The notes under the pieces were generated by a model, which saw only the letters and a program-made list of their open reading frames with translations, was not told the DNA's origin and ran no database searches. Positions 51,722 to 61,414 of a DNA stretch of 64,000 nucleotides are shown here, piece after piece. The DNA comes from Ensifer canadensis (GTDB lineage Bacteria; Pseudomonadota; Alphaproteobacteria; Rhizobiales; Rhizobiaceae), in NCBI RefSeq assembly GCF_017488845.2, contig NZ_CP083371.1, forward strand, positions 1,426,001 to 1,490,000. The letters run 5' to 3'. The position numbers were made by a program, and so were the translations under genes. How positions within the stretch are numbered: position 1 is the stretch's first letter; each line of letters starts with the position of its first letter.

Positions 51722-52384
51722 TCACCTCGGCACGGCAAGTCGGCGCTCGACCGCGCGCATCAATGCGGCGAGAAGCGAACAGGTGGCGACATAGAGGCAG
51801 CTGGCGACGATCCACGTCTCAATCACCCGGAAGCTTTCGACATTGATCTTGCGCGCCTCGAAGGTCAGTTCGGGAACGGCGATCGCGGCTGCAAGCGAGG
51901 TATCCTTGAACAGGGAGATCATCGTGCTGCCGAGCGAGGGAAGTACATTGCGCAGCATCAGCGGCAGGATAATCGAGGTGCGGATCTGCATTTCCGTGAG
52001 CCCGATCGCCAGTCCCGCCTCCCTTTGGCCAGGAGGCACGGAAAGCAACCCGCCGCGGAACACCTCGGCGAGATAGGCGCCGGAATAGATCGCCAGCGTC
52101 AGCACGAAACTCTCGATCTTACCTAGCCTGACGCCAAGCTGCGGCAGGGCAAAGTAGCTGAACAGCACCAGCACCAGGATCGGCGTGTTGCGGATCGCGG
52201 TCACATAGAAGCCGGCCGGCTCGCGTAGAACCATGGACTTCGACACCAGCCCGAAGGCGGTGACGAGGCCGATGAGACAACCGGCGAGGATCGCCGCGAA
52301 GGCGAGGCCGAGACTGAGAGCCAGACCTTCGAGCAGAAGGTCGAAAGACCGCCAGACTGCGGCGAAATTCAACTGATAACCCAT
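51722..52384 (-). CDS. Polar amino-acid ABC transporter permease, second subunit
   Basis: A 220-residue protein. The ATG at 52384 begins MGYQLNFAAVWRSFDLLLEGLALSLGLAFAAILAG. An in-frame ATG 12 bases upstream is also possible. FYVTAIRNTPILVLVLFSYFALPQLGVRLG and the EAA loop PGQREAGLAIGLTEMQIRTSIILPLMLRNVLPSLGS mark it as the HisQ-type partner. It should pair with the permease at 51054 and the ATPase at 50270. Confidence 0.92.
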   Translation of the reverse strand: MGYQLNFAAVWRSFDLLLEGLALSLGLAFAAILAGCLIGLVTAFGLVSKSMVLREPAGFYVTAIRNTPILVLVLFSYFALPQLGVRLGKIESFVLTLAIYSGAYLAEVFRGGLLSVPPGQREAGLAIGLTEMQIRTSIILPLMLRNVLPSLGSTMISLFKDTSLAAAIAVPELTFEARKINVESFRVIETWIVASCLYVATCSLLAALMRAVERRLAVPR

Positions 52385-52456
52385 GTCTTCAGCCATCCAT
52401 GCCGACAGGACAGGCGTCGATCCCGCACGAGTACGGGATCGACCGAACGGAAGCGC

Positions 52457-53296
52457 CTACTTGAATTCGACCGGAAAGCCGATCTGCGGCGGCGTCAGGT
52501 CCTTGCCGAACCAGGTCTTGAACGACTTCGCATAGAAATCGAAATCCACCCCGGTCATGGCTTCGTGCAGCGCGGTGTTGACGAAGTTCAGCCAGTCCTG
52601 ATCCCCGCGCTTGACGCCGCAGGCATAGGTCTGCGGGTTCCAGCCATAGCCGGCGTCCTTGTAGCGATCGGGGTTCTGGGTCATGTACCAGGCAAGCGAC
52701 GACTGGTCGGTGGCCACAGTATCGGCCCGGCCGGATTCGAGCGCCTGATAGATGAGGTCGACAGATTCATACTGATCGACGGTCGCTTCCGGCAATGCCG
52801 CATGAACCATCGCCTCGGCATAGACGTTCTGCAGAACCGACACGGTCACCGATGAACCCGCCGCCTTCAGCGCCGCATAGTCGGCATATTTGCCGTCCGA
52901 CTTCAGCATCAGGCCGACGCCTTCGCGATAATAGGGGATGGTGAAGGCGATCTGCTGGGCGCGCTCGCCGGTCACCGTCATGAACTGGCAGGTGATGTCC
53001 ACCTTGTTGGTGGTGATGTTCGGGATACGGGCGTCTGATGACTGGTTGACGTATTCGATCTTTTCCGGGTCGCCGAACAGCGCCTTGGCGATGATCCGGC
53101 CCATGTCGACATCGAAGCCCTGCAGCTTGTCTTCGGCGCTCTTGAAGTGCCACGGTGCATTGGTGCTGCCGGTGCCGAGCACGAGATGACCGCGCGCGAG
53201 AATTTCGTCGAGTTTGCTCGCTGGCTGCTGCGCCTGTGCCGGCAAGGTAATGGAGGCGGCTGCGATGGCGGCAGCCGCGAGAACTGTCTTGATCAT
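52457..53296 (-). CDS. Polar amino-acid ABC transporter substrate-binding protein (family 3)
   Basis: A 279-residue protein from the ATG at 53296, with GGGAG at proper spacing. The signal peptide is IKTVLAAAAIAAASITLPAQAQ. The mature part has KLDEILARGHLVLGTGSTNAPWHFKSAEDKLQGFDVDMGRIIAKALFGD, DITCQFMTVTGERAQQIAFTIPYYREGVGLML and TVATDQSSLAWYM, the family-3 binding fold. It should bind a polar amino acid or small derivative in the periplasm. The divergent aldolase-like gene hints at a beta-hydroxy amino acid, which is an inference. Confidence 0.92.
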   Translation of the reverse strand: MIKTVLAAAAIAAASITLPAQAQQPASKLDEILARGHLVLGTGSTNAPWHFKSAEDKLQGFDVDMGRIIAKALFGDPEKIEYVNQSSDARIPNITTNKVDITCQFMTVTGERAQQIAFTIPYYREGVGLMLKSDGKYADYAALKAAGSSVTVSVLQNVYAEAMVHAALPEATVDQYESVDLIYQALESGRADTVATDQSSLAWYMTQNPDRYKDAGYGWNPQTYACGVKRGDQDWLNFVNTALHEAMTGVDFDFYAKSFKTWFGKDLTPPQIGFPVEFK

Positions 53297-53331
53297 CTGC
53301 ATTCTCCCATTTTTGGGTTCCCGTCATTATT

Positions 53332-53363
53332 CCATTATACAGTATTACAATCCTGAATAATGG
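53332..53363. promoter_or_regulatory. Inverted repeat in divergent promoter region
   Basis: CCATTAT (53332-53338) and ATAATGG (53357-53363) form a perfect 7-bp dyad with an 18-bp AT-rich spacer. It lies 36 bp upstream of the binding-protein start and 93 bp upstream of the aldolase-like gene. It could be an operator or part of overlapping promoters. No dedicated regulator gene is adjacent. Confidence 0.45.
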
Positions 53364-53456
53364 ATTGACGTATGAAATGCCGACGGTCATAACTTGTCAA
53401 GGGTGGATGATGTAGCTTCCCCGTGTGCCGCGCCCGACAAAAGGAAGTGATGAGCG

Positions 53457-54515
53457 ATGCCCCTGCCGATCGAAACGCCCGCCGTGCTGGTCGATATCGA
53501 GATCGCCAAGCGCAACATCCGCACGTTCCAGGACTACGCGGACATCAACGGCATCCGCGTTCGGCCGCATATCAAGACCCACAAGTTGCCGCAGATGGCC
53601 GAGCTGCAGCTCGACGCCGGCGCCATCGGCATCACCTGCCAGAAGGTGACCGAAGCTGAAGCGATGGTGGACGGTAGTGCGCGGATCAACGATGTCCTCA
53701 TCACCTACAACATTCTCGGAACGCCCAAGCTCGACCGGCTCGAGCGCCTTAATGGACGCATCGCGCTGGCAGTCGTCGCCGACAACGAGACGGTCATCAA
53801 TGGACTTTCCCGTCACTTCTCGACCAAGGGCAAGCCGCTTCGGGTGTTCGTCGAATGCAACACCGGCGCGGACCGTTGTGGCGTCGCTTCGCCCGTGGAA
53901 GCCGCCCGTCTGGCCCGCCTGATCAATGATGCCAAGGGTATCGAATTCGCCGGCCTGATGACCTATCCGCCAATCGCCGGCGAGGCAAAGGTTCAGGCCT
54001 TCATGAGCGAGGCCAAGCGCCTGATCGAGGCGGACGGCCTGACCGTGCCTGCGATCACCTCGGGCGGCACGCCGAGCATGATGCATTCGGCCGGCGCGCC
54101 GATTGCATCCGAATATCGGCCCGGCACCTATATCTACAACGACCGCTCCCTCGTTTCGCGCGGCGTCGCAACCTGGGACGACTGCGCCCTCACCGTACTG
54201 GCGACCGTCGTATCGGTGCCTTCTGAGCACCGTGCGATCATCGATGCGGGCAGCAAGGTTCTGACCGCCGACCTCCTAGGCCTCACCGGCTATGGCCATG
54301 TGCTTGGCCGCGACGACATCCGCATAGACCAGCTCTCGGAGGAACACGGCCGACTTGTGACCGACGGACCGATCGGCCTGACGGTCGGGCAGCAGCTGCG
54401 CATCGTTCCCAATCATGCCTGCGTCGTGACCAACATGGTCGACGCCGTGCATATCGTCGAGGGCGACGAGCCGAAGGCCATCTGGCCGATCGTCGCCCGT
54501 GGCCACGTGCTCTAG
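53457..54515 (+). CDS. D-threonine aldolase-like PLP enzyme (DSD1/alanine-racemase-N fold)
   Basis: A 352-residue protein with AAGGAAG before the ATG. The N-terminal PLP barrel begins PAVLVDIEIAKRNIRTFQDYADINGIRVRPHIKTHKLPQMAELQLDAGAIGITCQKVTEAEAM, with the PLP lysine region in HIKTHK. The C-terminal domain carries the metal ligands His and Asp expected near VPNHACVVTNMVDAVHIV. This is the D-threonine aldolase / D-3-hydroxyaspartate aldolase family, which cleaves beta-hydroxy D-amino acids to glycine and an aldehyde. It is divergent from an amino-acid ABC transporter, so uptake and cleavage of the same compound is plausible. Confidence 0.87.
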   Translation: MPLPIETPAVLVDIEIAKRNIRTFQDYADINGIRVRPHIKTHKLPQMAELQLDAGAIGITCQKVTEAEAMVDGSARINDVLITYNILGTPKLDRLERLNGRIALAVVADNETVINGLSRHFSTKGKPLRVFVECNTGADRCGVASPVEAARLARLINDAKGIEFAGLMTYPPIAGEAKVQAFMSEAKRLIEADGLTVPAITSGGTPSMMHSAGAPIASEYRPGTYIYNDRSLVSRGVATWDDCALTVLATVVSVPSEHRAIIDAGSKVLTADLLGLTGYGHVLGRDDIRIDQLSEEHGRLVTDGPIGLTVGQQLRIVPNHACVVTNMVDAVHIVEGDEPKAIWPIVARGHVL

Positions 54516-54856
54516 CGGGTTTGTTGCTGCGGCAACCGTTCTTTGGCTGAGTTTTCCTAGGCCCCGCTTCGTCCCAGAAGGGTCGCATCCCTAGCGTGCC
54601 CAAACCGCGTCCATACGGCCGCCCGATCACATAGCCCATCCGGAATTTTGATGTGCGCGTCAAAGGGCTCATGCTATTCTCCGCCCGGTTCGCCACTGAC
54701 AGGAGATCGGCGACCAGACGGGCGTTGGGCAAACCGTTCCTTAAAAAGGCACAACAACGATAGGACTTTTCCCGATAGCCACCTCCCGCATCATCAGTTT
54801 GCGTTGAAGCAGTCAATTAAATTGATAGTTTTATCTGGTAACCGATGGAGGTCGAG
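54516..54856. other. Intergenic region upstream of sulfate-binding protein gene
   Basis: No gene is supported here. The last 50 bp are AT-rich, with a CAATT-A-AATTG dyad at 54814-54824 and TTTTATCTGG after it, probably the sulfate-operon promoter and perhaps an operator. The rest shows open frames on both strands of shadow-like composition only. Confidence 0.4.
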
Positions 54857-55882
54857 ATGGGCTTTGGACGAATTACCGGAATTGTGGGACTGGCAATTGT
54901 AGTCGGAGGCCTGCAGCTTGGTGCTGCAAGTGTGGCTTTTGCCGACACGACGATCCTGAACGTGTCCTATGACCCGACACGTGAACTTTACAAGGACTTC
55001 AACGCTGCCTTCGGTGAAAAGTGGAAGGCGGACACCGGCGAAACCGTGACGATCCAGACATCGCATGGCGGCTCCGGCAAGCAGGCCCGCTCCGTGATCG
55101 ACGGACTGCAGGCCGACGTCGTGACGCTGGCGCTTGAGGCGGACATCGACGCGATCGCCAAGGAAACCGGAAAGATCCCGGCAGACTGGAAGACCAAGTT
55201 CGAAAATAACAGCGCACCCTACACGTCGACGATCGTCTTCCTGGTGCGCAAGGGCAACCCGAAAGGCATCAAGGACTGGGGCGATCTCGTCAAGGACGAC
55301 ATCCAGGTGATCACGCCGAACCCGAAGACCTCGGGCGGCGCGCGCTGGAACTTCCTGGCAGCCTGGGCCTACGCACGTGCGGCCAATGGCGGCGACGATG
55401 CCAAGGCGCAGGCATTCGTTACCGATCTGTTCAAGCATGTGCCGGTGCTCGATACCGGTGCGCGCGGCTCGACCACGACCTTCGTCCAGCGCGGCCTTGG
55501 CGACGTGCTGCTCGCCTGGGAAAACGAAGCCTATCTTTCGCTCGAGGAACTCGGCCCGGATAATTTCGACATCATCACGCCGTCGATCTCGATCAAGGCC
55601 GAGCCGCCGGTCGCGCTGGTTGACGGCAATGTCGATGCCAAGGGTACGCGCAAGGTCGCCGAGGCCTATCTCGGTTACCTCTACAGCGACGCCGGCCAGA
55701 AAATCGCTGCGAAGCATTACTATCGCCCGTTCAAGCCGGCGGCTGCCGACCCCAAGGATGTCGCTCGCTTCGGTGATCTCAAGCTGGTGACGATCGAGGA
55801 CTTTGGCGGCTGGAAGGAAGCGCAACCGAAGTTCTTCGGCGACGGTGGTGTGTTCGACCAGATCTACAAGCCGGGGCAATAA
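54857..55882 (+). CDS. sbp: Sulfate ABC transporter substrate-binding protein
   Basis: A 341-residue protein from the ATG at 54857, preceded by GGAGGTCGAG. The signal peptide is about residues 1-30 (GIVGLAIVVGGLQLGAASVAFA). The mature part matches sulfate/thiosulfate-binding proteins: LNVSYDPTRELYKDFNAAF, SHGGSGKQARSVIDGLQADVVTLALEADIDAIA, VITPNPKTSGGARWNFLAAWAYA and DVLLAWENEAYLS. SHGGSGKQ and KTSGGARW line the anion site. It delivers sulfate (or thiosulfate) to the CysTWA importer downstream. A hairpin and a RIME element separate it from cysT. Confidence 0.92.
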   Translation: MGFGRITGIVGLAIVVGGLQLGAASVAFADTTILNVSYDPTRELYKDFNAAFGEKWKADTGETVTIQTSHGGSGKQARSVIDGLQADVVTLALEADIDAIAKETGKIPADWKTKFENNSAPYTSTIVFLVRKGNPKGIKDWGDLVKDDIQVITPNPKTSGGARWNFLAAWAYARAANGGDDAKAQAFVTDLFKHVPVLDTGARGSTTTFVQRGLGDVLLAWENEAYLSLEELGPDNFDIITPSISIKAEPPVALVDGNVDAKGTRKVAEAYLGYLYSDAGQKIAAKHYYRPFKPAAADPKDVARFGDLKLVTIEDFGGWKEAQPKFFGDGGVFDQIYKPGQ

Positions 55883-55906
55883 TCGACCCTGTTCATGACA
55901 TGAGAA

Positions 55907-55936
55907 GATCGGCCGGACCATTCGATCCGGCCGATC
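55907..55936 (+). terminator. Perfect hairpin after the sulfate-binding protein gene, possible attenuator
   Basis: GATCGGCCGGA and TCCGGCCGATC pair perfectly over 11 bp with an 8-base loop, 24 bp after the stop. There is no T-run, so partial termination or protection of the upstream mRNA is more likely than full termination. It directly precedes RIME copy 3. Confidence 0.55.
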
Positions 55937-55941
55937 CCGTG

Positions 55942-56050
55942 CTACAGCGCCGCGCGTCAAATATGACGCGTAAAGGGACGCTGTAGCGCTTTGAACTTGC
56001 TGCAAATTTCCTCGTAAAACCGTTTCCGATTTGAGGAGGAAATTGTGCAG
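55942..56050. repeat. RIME-type intergenic palindromic element, copy 3
   Basis: CTACAGCG (55942-55949) pairs with CGCTGTAG (55979-55986) around CGCGTCA/TGACGCG. CTGCAAATTTCCTC (56000-56013) pairs with GAGGAAATTGTGCAG (56036-56050) with one mismatch. It has the same order as copy 1 at 19945. It lies between the sulfate-binding protein gene and cysT, inside the operon. Confidence 0.85.
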
Positions 56051-56109
56051 TGGGCCCACATGGGGATTGCGGGCATCATTGAGGACCGCTTGGGTTTTTT
56101 GCCTTGGGC

Positions 56110-56988
56110 ATGAGAGGTGAGTTGGATTTGAGAGAGCATGGCCACAACAGGCGCTGGCGGTTTCGCCAGCCGAGTGTGCTTCCGGGGTTTGGTCTGGCGC
56201 TCGGCGTCACGCTATTCTGGCTGGTTTTGATCATCCTCATTCCGCTGTCGGGCCTGATCTGGCGCTCGAGCGGCCTTGGCTGGTCGCAGTTCATGACGCT
56301 GGCGCTCGATACCCGCACGCTCAATGCACTCAGGATCAGTTTCGGCACGGCCTTTGTCGCCGCCATCGTCAATCTGATCTTCGGCGTCATCCTCGCCTGG
56401 GTGCTGGTGCGCTATCGTTTCCCCGGCAAGCGGGTGATCGACGCCATGGTCGACCTGCCGTTCGCGCTGCCGACGGCGGTCGCCGGCATTGCGCTGGCGA
56501 CACTGTATGCCCCGAACGGCTGGATCGGCGCGCTGCTGGCCCCACTTGGCATCAAGATCGCCTTTACCCCCGTCGGCATCGTCATCGCGCTGATCTTCGT
56601 CGGCCTGCCCTTCGTCGTCCGGACCGTGCAGCCGATCATGGAGGAGATCGACAAGGAAGTGGAGGAGGCCGCCGCCACGCTCGGCGCCAGCCGCTTCCAG
56701 ACGATCCGCCGGGTGCTGTTGCCGGGGCTGCTGCCAGCTGGGCTGACCGGCTTTGCGCTCGCCTTTGCCCGCGGCGTCGGCGAATACGGCTCGGTGATCT
56801 TCATCGCCGGCAACCTGCCCTACGTCTCCGAGATCGCTCCGCTCTTGATCGTCATCCGGCTGGAAGAGTTTAATTATCCCGCCGCCACCGCCATTGCCGC
56901 GGTGATGCTGGTGATCTCCTTTGCCATGCTGCTCGTCATCAACTCGATCCAGGCCTGGAGCCGGCGGAGATATGTCTATGTCGCCTGA
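56110..56988 (+). CDS. cysT: Sulfate ABC transporter permease CysT
   Basis: A 292-residue protein. The ATG at 56110 is preferred over a TTG six bases upstream, though the ribosome-binding site is weak. Six transmembrane helices are visible ([48 protein letters not shown]). The EAA loop is [56 protein letters not shown], and GEYGSV is typical of sulfate/molybdate permeases. It pairs with CysW, whose start overlaps its stop. Confidence 0.92.
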   Translation: MRGELDLREHGHNRRWRFRQPSVLPGFGLALGVTLFWLVLIILIPLSGLIWRSSGLGWSQFMTLALDTRTLNALRISFGTAFVAAIVNLIFGVILAWVLVRYRFPGKRVIDAMVDLPFALPTAVAGIALATLYAPNGWIGALLAPLGIKIAFTPVGIVIALIFVGLPFVVRTVQPIMEEIDKEVEEAAATLGASRFQTIRRVLLPGLLPAGLTGFALAFARGVGEYGSVIFIAGNLPYVSEIAPLLIVIRLEEFNYPAATAIAAVMLVISFAMLLVINSIQAWSRRRYVYVA

Positions 56989-57850
56989 TCTGACTACAGC
57001 CGCCCATCACGTGCGTGCCGCCACCTCGGAAAGCCGCTTTGCCCGCATAAGTCTGATCGCTGCAGCGCTCGCCTTCGTCGGCCTGTTCCTGCTGCTGCCG
57101 CTGGCCGCCGTCTTTACCGAGGCGCTGCGCAAGGGACCGGCCGAATTCCTGTCGGCGCTTGGCGATGCCGAAACCTTCTCCGCCATCCGCCTGACGCTGA
57201 TTGTCGCCGCCATCGCCGTGCCGCTCAACCTCGTCTTCGGCGTCGCCGCCGCCTGGGCGATCGCCAAGTTCGAGTTCATCGGCAAGGCCTTCCTGACGAC
57301 GCTGATCGACCTGCCGTTCTCGGTCTCGCCGGTGATCTCCGGTCTGGTCTTCGTGCTTCTGTTCGGCTCGCACAGCCTCATCGGCCCGTGGCTGCAGAGC
57401 CATGGCATCCAGATCCTGTTTGCCGTGCCGGGACTGGTGCTGGCCACCGTCTTCGTCACCTTCCCCTTCGTTGCCCGCGAACTGATCCCGTTGATGCAGG
57501 AACAGGGCACCAGCGACGAGGAGGCGGCGCTGTCCTTGGGCGCATCCGGCTGGCAGACCTTCTGGCATGTGACGCTGCCCAACATCAAATGGGGGCTGCT
57601 TTACGGCGTGCTCCTGTGCAACGCCCGCGCCATGGGCGAGTTCGGCGCGGTGTCGGTGGTCTCGGGCCATATTCGTGGCCAGACCAACACCATGCCGTTG
57701 CAGGTGGAAATCCTCTATAATGAATATAACTTCGTCGCCGCCTTTGCGGTTGCGACGTTGCTGGCGCTGCTGGCGCTGGTCACCCTCGTCTTGAAAACGG
57801 CGCTCGAGCTTCGCTACAGCGCCGAGATCGCCGCCAGCCGCAGGCATTGA
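56978..57850 (+). CDS. cysW: Sulfate ABC transporter permease CysW
   Basis: A 290-residue protein. Two in-frame ATG codons at 56972 and 56978 follow GGAGA, and spacing favours 56978. The sequence has six helices and the sulfate-permease EAA loop [77 protein letters not shown] is also typical of CysW. It overlaps cysT by 11 bp and is followed by cysA after 15 bp. Confidence 0.93.
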   Translation: MSPDLTTAAHHVRAATSESRFARISLIAAALAFVGLFLLLPLAAVFTEALRKGPAEFLSALGDAETFSAIRLTLIVAAIAVPLNLVFGVAAAWAIAKFEFIGKAFLTTLIDLPFSVSPVISGLVFVLLFGSHSLIGPWLQSHGIQILFAVPGLVLATVFVTFPFVARELIPLMQEQGTSDEEAALSLGASGWQTFWHVTLPNIKWGLLYGVLLCNARAMGEFGAVSVVSGHIRGQTNTMPLQVEILYNEYNFVAAFAVATLLALLALVTLVLKTALELRYSAEIAASRRH

Positions 57851-57865
57851 AAGGTCCGGATCGTC

Positions 57866-58990
<1,125 letters not shown>

Positions 58991-59095
58991 CGGCTTCTCA
59001 GCGCCCGATCCTCATCTCGCCTCCAAGCCATTTCCCGTTTCTGCCGAGATGCGCTACAGCACCTCATGCGGTGAGAGAAGCGGGAGACGAGGCGC

Positions 59096-60460
59096 ATGTC
59101 CGTTATTGACGATCTGAAACAGGCACTCGGCGATGCCGTGCTGACCGGCACTGACATCGGCGAGCGCTATCGCAGCGACGCCAGCCTCACCGGACGTTAT
59201 CTTCCGAAGGCCGTCATCCGCCCTGCGAACACAGAGGAAGTCGCAGCGACCCTCCGCATATGCAACGCCCATGGCCAGGCGGTCGTCGTACAAGGTGGGC
59301 TGACCGGCCTTGCCGGCGGCGCGAACCCGGACGAGGACGCGATTTCCATCTCGCTCGAACGCCTGACCGGCGTTGAGGAAATCGATCCGCTTTCCGCAAC
59401 CATGACCGTCCTTGCCGGCACGCCGCTCGAGGTCGCCCAGCGCGCCGCCGACGATGCAGGCTTCCTGCTGCCGATAGACCTCGGCGCCCGCGGCTCCTGC
59501 CAGATCGGCGGCAATCTCGCCACCAATGCCGGCGGCATCCGCGTCATCGGCCATGGCGTCACGCGTGACAACGTCCTGGGGCTTGAAACCGTGCTTGCCG
59601 ATGGCACGATCCTCTCGTCGCTCAGCAAGATGATCAAGAACAACACCGGCTATGATCTGCGCCAGTATTTCATCGGTTCGGAGGGCACGCTCGGCGTCAT
59701 CACACGCGCCGTCCTGCGGTTGAAGCCGCGGCCGTCCGGACGGCTGACGGCGCTCTGCGCGCTTCAGACCTATGACCAGGTCGTCGCCTTCCTGGCGCGA
59801 GCACAAAGAGGACTTCCTGGCCTCTCGGCCTTCGAGGCCATGTGGGAAGACTATTTTCACTTCAACTGCGAGGCGGAGGGACAGCGCTTTTTCGAGACGT
59901 CCCCCGCCTTTGCGGTGATCGTGGAACAGGATGTCCAGGGCCACGAGACCGACAGCGAGGAATTTGAGACCTTCCTCGGCGCCGCACTGGAAGACGATGT
60001 CATCGTCAATGCTCTGATCGCCCAGTCGGAGAAAGAAAGCCGGCTCTTCTGGCAGGTGCGCGAGGGCCACGCGATGGACCGCTTGCTGCCGGCGCTGATC
60101 AATCTCGACGTCAGCCTGCCGATCGGCGAAATCGGCCGTTTCGCGGCCGAATGCGGCGCGGCGCTCGCCGCCCGTTTCCCGCAGGCGCACATCTCCTTCT
60201 TCGGGCATGTTGCCGACAGCAATCTGCACATCGCTTTTTCCACGTCGGGAAGCGACGAGAGCACGCAGCACGCGGTCGACGGCATCGTCTATGACATCGT
60301 TCGGCGCTATCGCGGCTCGATCTCCGCCGAACACGGCATCGGCACCTTGAAGCGGGAGTTCCTCGGCCATTCGCGAAGTGCGGCTGAGCTTGAGGTCATG
60401 CGCCGGATCAAGCACGCGCTTGACCCGAAGGGCATCCTGAACCCCGGCAAGGTTTTTTGA
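59096..60460 (+). CDS. FAD-binding oxidoreductase, GlcD / D-2-hydroxyacid dehydrogenase type
   Basis: A 454-residue protein with GGGAGACGAGG before the ATG. The PCMH FAD domain is at about 35-215: VQGGLTGLAGGANPDEDAISISLERLTGVEEI, LGARGSCQIGGNLATNAGGIRVIGHGVTRDNVLGLETVLADG. The C-terminal FAD-linked oxidase domain ends with HGIGTLKREFLGHSRSAAELEVMRRIKHALDPKGILNPGKVF. Relatives oxidise D-lactate, glycolate or D-2-hydroxyglutarate and pass electrons to ETF or quinone. It follows cysA by 105 bp and may be co-transcribed, but a functional link to sulfate uptake is not apparent. Confidence 0.9.
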   Translation: MSVIDDLKQALGDAVLTGTDIGERYRSDASLTGRYLPKAVIRPANTEEVAATLRICNAHGQAVVVQGGLTGLAGGANPDEDAISISLERLTGVEEIDPLSATMTVLAGTPLEVAQRAADDAGFLLPIDLGARGSCQIGGNLATNAGGIRVIGHGVTRDNVLGLETVLADGTILSSLSKMIKNNTGYDLRQYFIGSEGTLGVITRAVLRLKPRPSGRLTALCALQTYDQVVAFLARAQRGLPGLSAFEAMWEDYFHFNCEAEGQRFFETSPAFAVIVEQDVQGHETDSEEFETFLGAALEDDVIVNALIAQSEKESRLFWQVREGHAMDRLLPALINLDVSLPIGEIGRFAAECGAALAARFPQAHISFFGHVADSNLHIAFSTSGSDESTQHAVDGIVYDIVRRYRGSISAEHGIGTLKREFLGHSRSAAELEVMRRIKHALDPKGILNPGKVF

Positions 60461-60475
60461 CTGGGCGTATCGGCC

Positions 60476-60982
60476 TCAGAGCCAGGACGCCGGCGTCTTC
60501 GGCAAGCGGCTTTCCGGATCGATCACCGTCAACTCCGCCCCGCCGGCATTCCATCGCCAGAGCGCGACGCAGCTGCCGCCCGGGGACATGAAGGACGGGT
60601 AGATCAGCCCATCGAAACCACGGCTGGTCAACTCCGCCTGCAGACGGTGCGTCGCCGGCACCACGCCTTGATCCAGTGCGTCGCGCCACTCCTCCCGGTG
60701 GATATCATCAGTAACGCCGAAATCCGCAAGCACATCCGGCGCCATCATATCGGCCAGCCACGCATGCCGCAGTTCAAGCTGAGCGATCAAAGCGGGATGC
60801 TGGACAAAGCTCTGGTTATATTCCGCCCAGGCGGTCGACAGTTCGCGCGCCGCGTAAATCGTCGGCAGGCCGACCGGGTTCCAGCGGCCGCCGAAGCGCG
60901 CGGCACCATCGCCCGAAAGCGGAGCGTGGGCCCAGCGGGGCACATAGGCGCGCCAGAGGCGCACCGGCTCACTCTCCGACAT
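60476..60982 (-). CDS. RES-domain toxin (NAD+ phosphorylase family)
   Basis: A 168-residue protein. The RES signature residues are visible: Arg in VRLWRAYVPRWAHAPLSGDGAARFGGRWNPVGLPTIYAARELSTAWAEYN, where Arg and Glu are the catalytic pair, and Ser in MSPGGSCVALWRW. RES toxins degrade NAD+ and are held in check by an Xre/DUF2384 antitoxin. Such an antitoxin is encoded immediately upstream, with the stop and start sharing one base. The order antitoxin-toxin is usual. Confidence 0.92.
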   Translation of the reverse strand: MSESEPVRLWRAYVPRWAHAPLSGDGAARFGGRWNPVGLPTIYAARELSTAWAEYNQSFVQHPALIAQLELRHAWLADMMAPDVLADFGVTDDIHREEWRDALDQGVVPATHRLQAELTSRGFDGLIYPSFMSPGGSCVALWRWNAGGAELTVIDPESRLPKTPASWL

Positions 60983-61353
60983 CAGGCGTAGACACCCGAA
61001 CGCACGGCCTCGAGATAGGCAAGCACCTTGTCTGCCTTGCCCTCTCGGGCAAGATCATAGGCAGTCTTGCCCGCCCATCCGGGGATCGGCTGGTGCTTGA
61101 ACCAGATCACGGCCCGGCTCTCGTCGCCCGCCATTTCGGCAGCCATGGCGAGGATACGCACGACTTTGCTGAGAGCCGCGTCGACCTTGCGCGCGCTCGA
61201 CTTCGCCGTCAGCGTGTTGCGTGCGACGCCGATCAGCTTCGCCAGTTCCGCAAGTGTCACGCCCAGACGATCCGCGACCAGCCGGGCAGACAGAAACGAC
61301 GACTGGCTTTCGCCGAAATGGGAGGCAGAGATGTTGAAGCCGACGGCTGACAT
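60982..61353 (-). CDS. Xre/MbcA/ParS-type antitoxin (DUF2384)
   Basis: A 123-residue protein from the ATG at 61353, which has GGA at fair spacing. Start codons at 61380 and 61383 lie inside the upstream palindrome and are less likely. It has an N-terminal helix-turn-helix (ARLVADRLGVTLAELAKLIGVARNTLTAKSSARKVDAALSKVVRI) and a C-terminal DUF2384 toxin-binding domain (VIWFKHQPIPGWAGKTAYDLAREGKADKVLAYLEAVRSGVYA). It should neutralise the RES toxin and repress its own promoter through the dyad at 61373-61391. Confidence 0.92.
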   Translation of the reverse strand: MSAVGFNISASHFGESQSSFLSARLVADRLGVTLAELAKLIGVARNTLTAKSSARKVDAALSKVVRILAMAAEMAGDESRAVIWFKHQPIPGWAGKTAYDLAREGKADKVLAYLEAVRSGVYA

Positions 61354-61372
61354 GGCGCATTCCGATCTTATC

Positions 61373-61391
61373 TTGATCATCACCTGATCAA
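61373..61391. promoter_or_regulatory. Inverted repeat operator for the RES/Xre module
   Basis: TTGATCA and TGATCAA form a perfect dyad with a five-base spacer, 20 bp upstream of the antitoxin start. Antitoxins of this class bind such dyads to autoregulate. Confidence 0.65.
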
Positions 61392-61414
61392 AATAGGCTC
61401 AAAATCTGCTCAAA

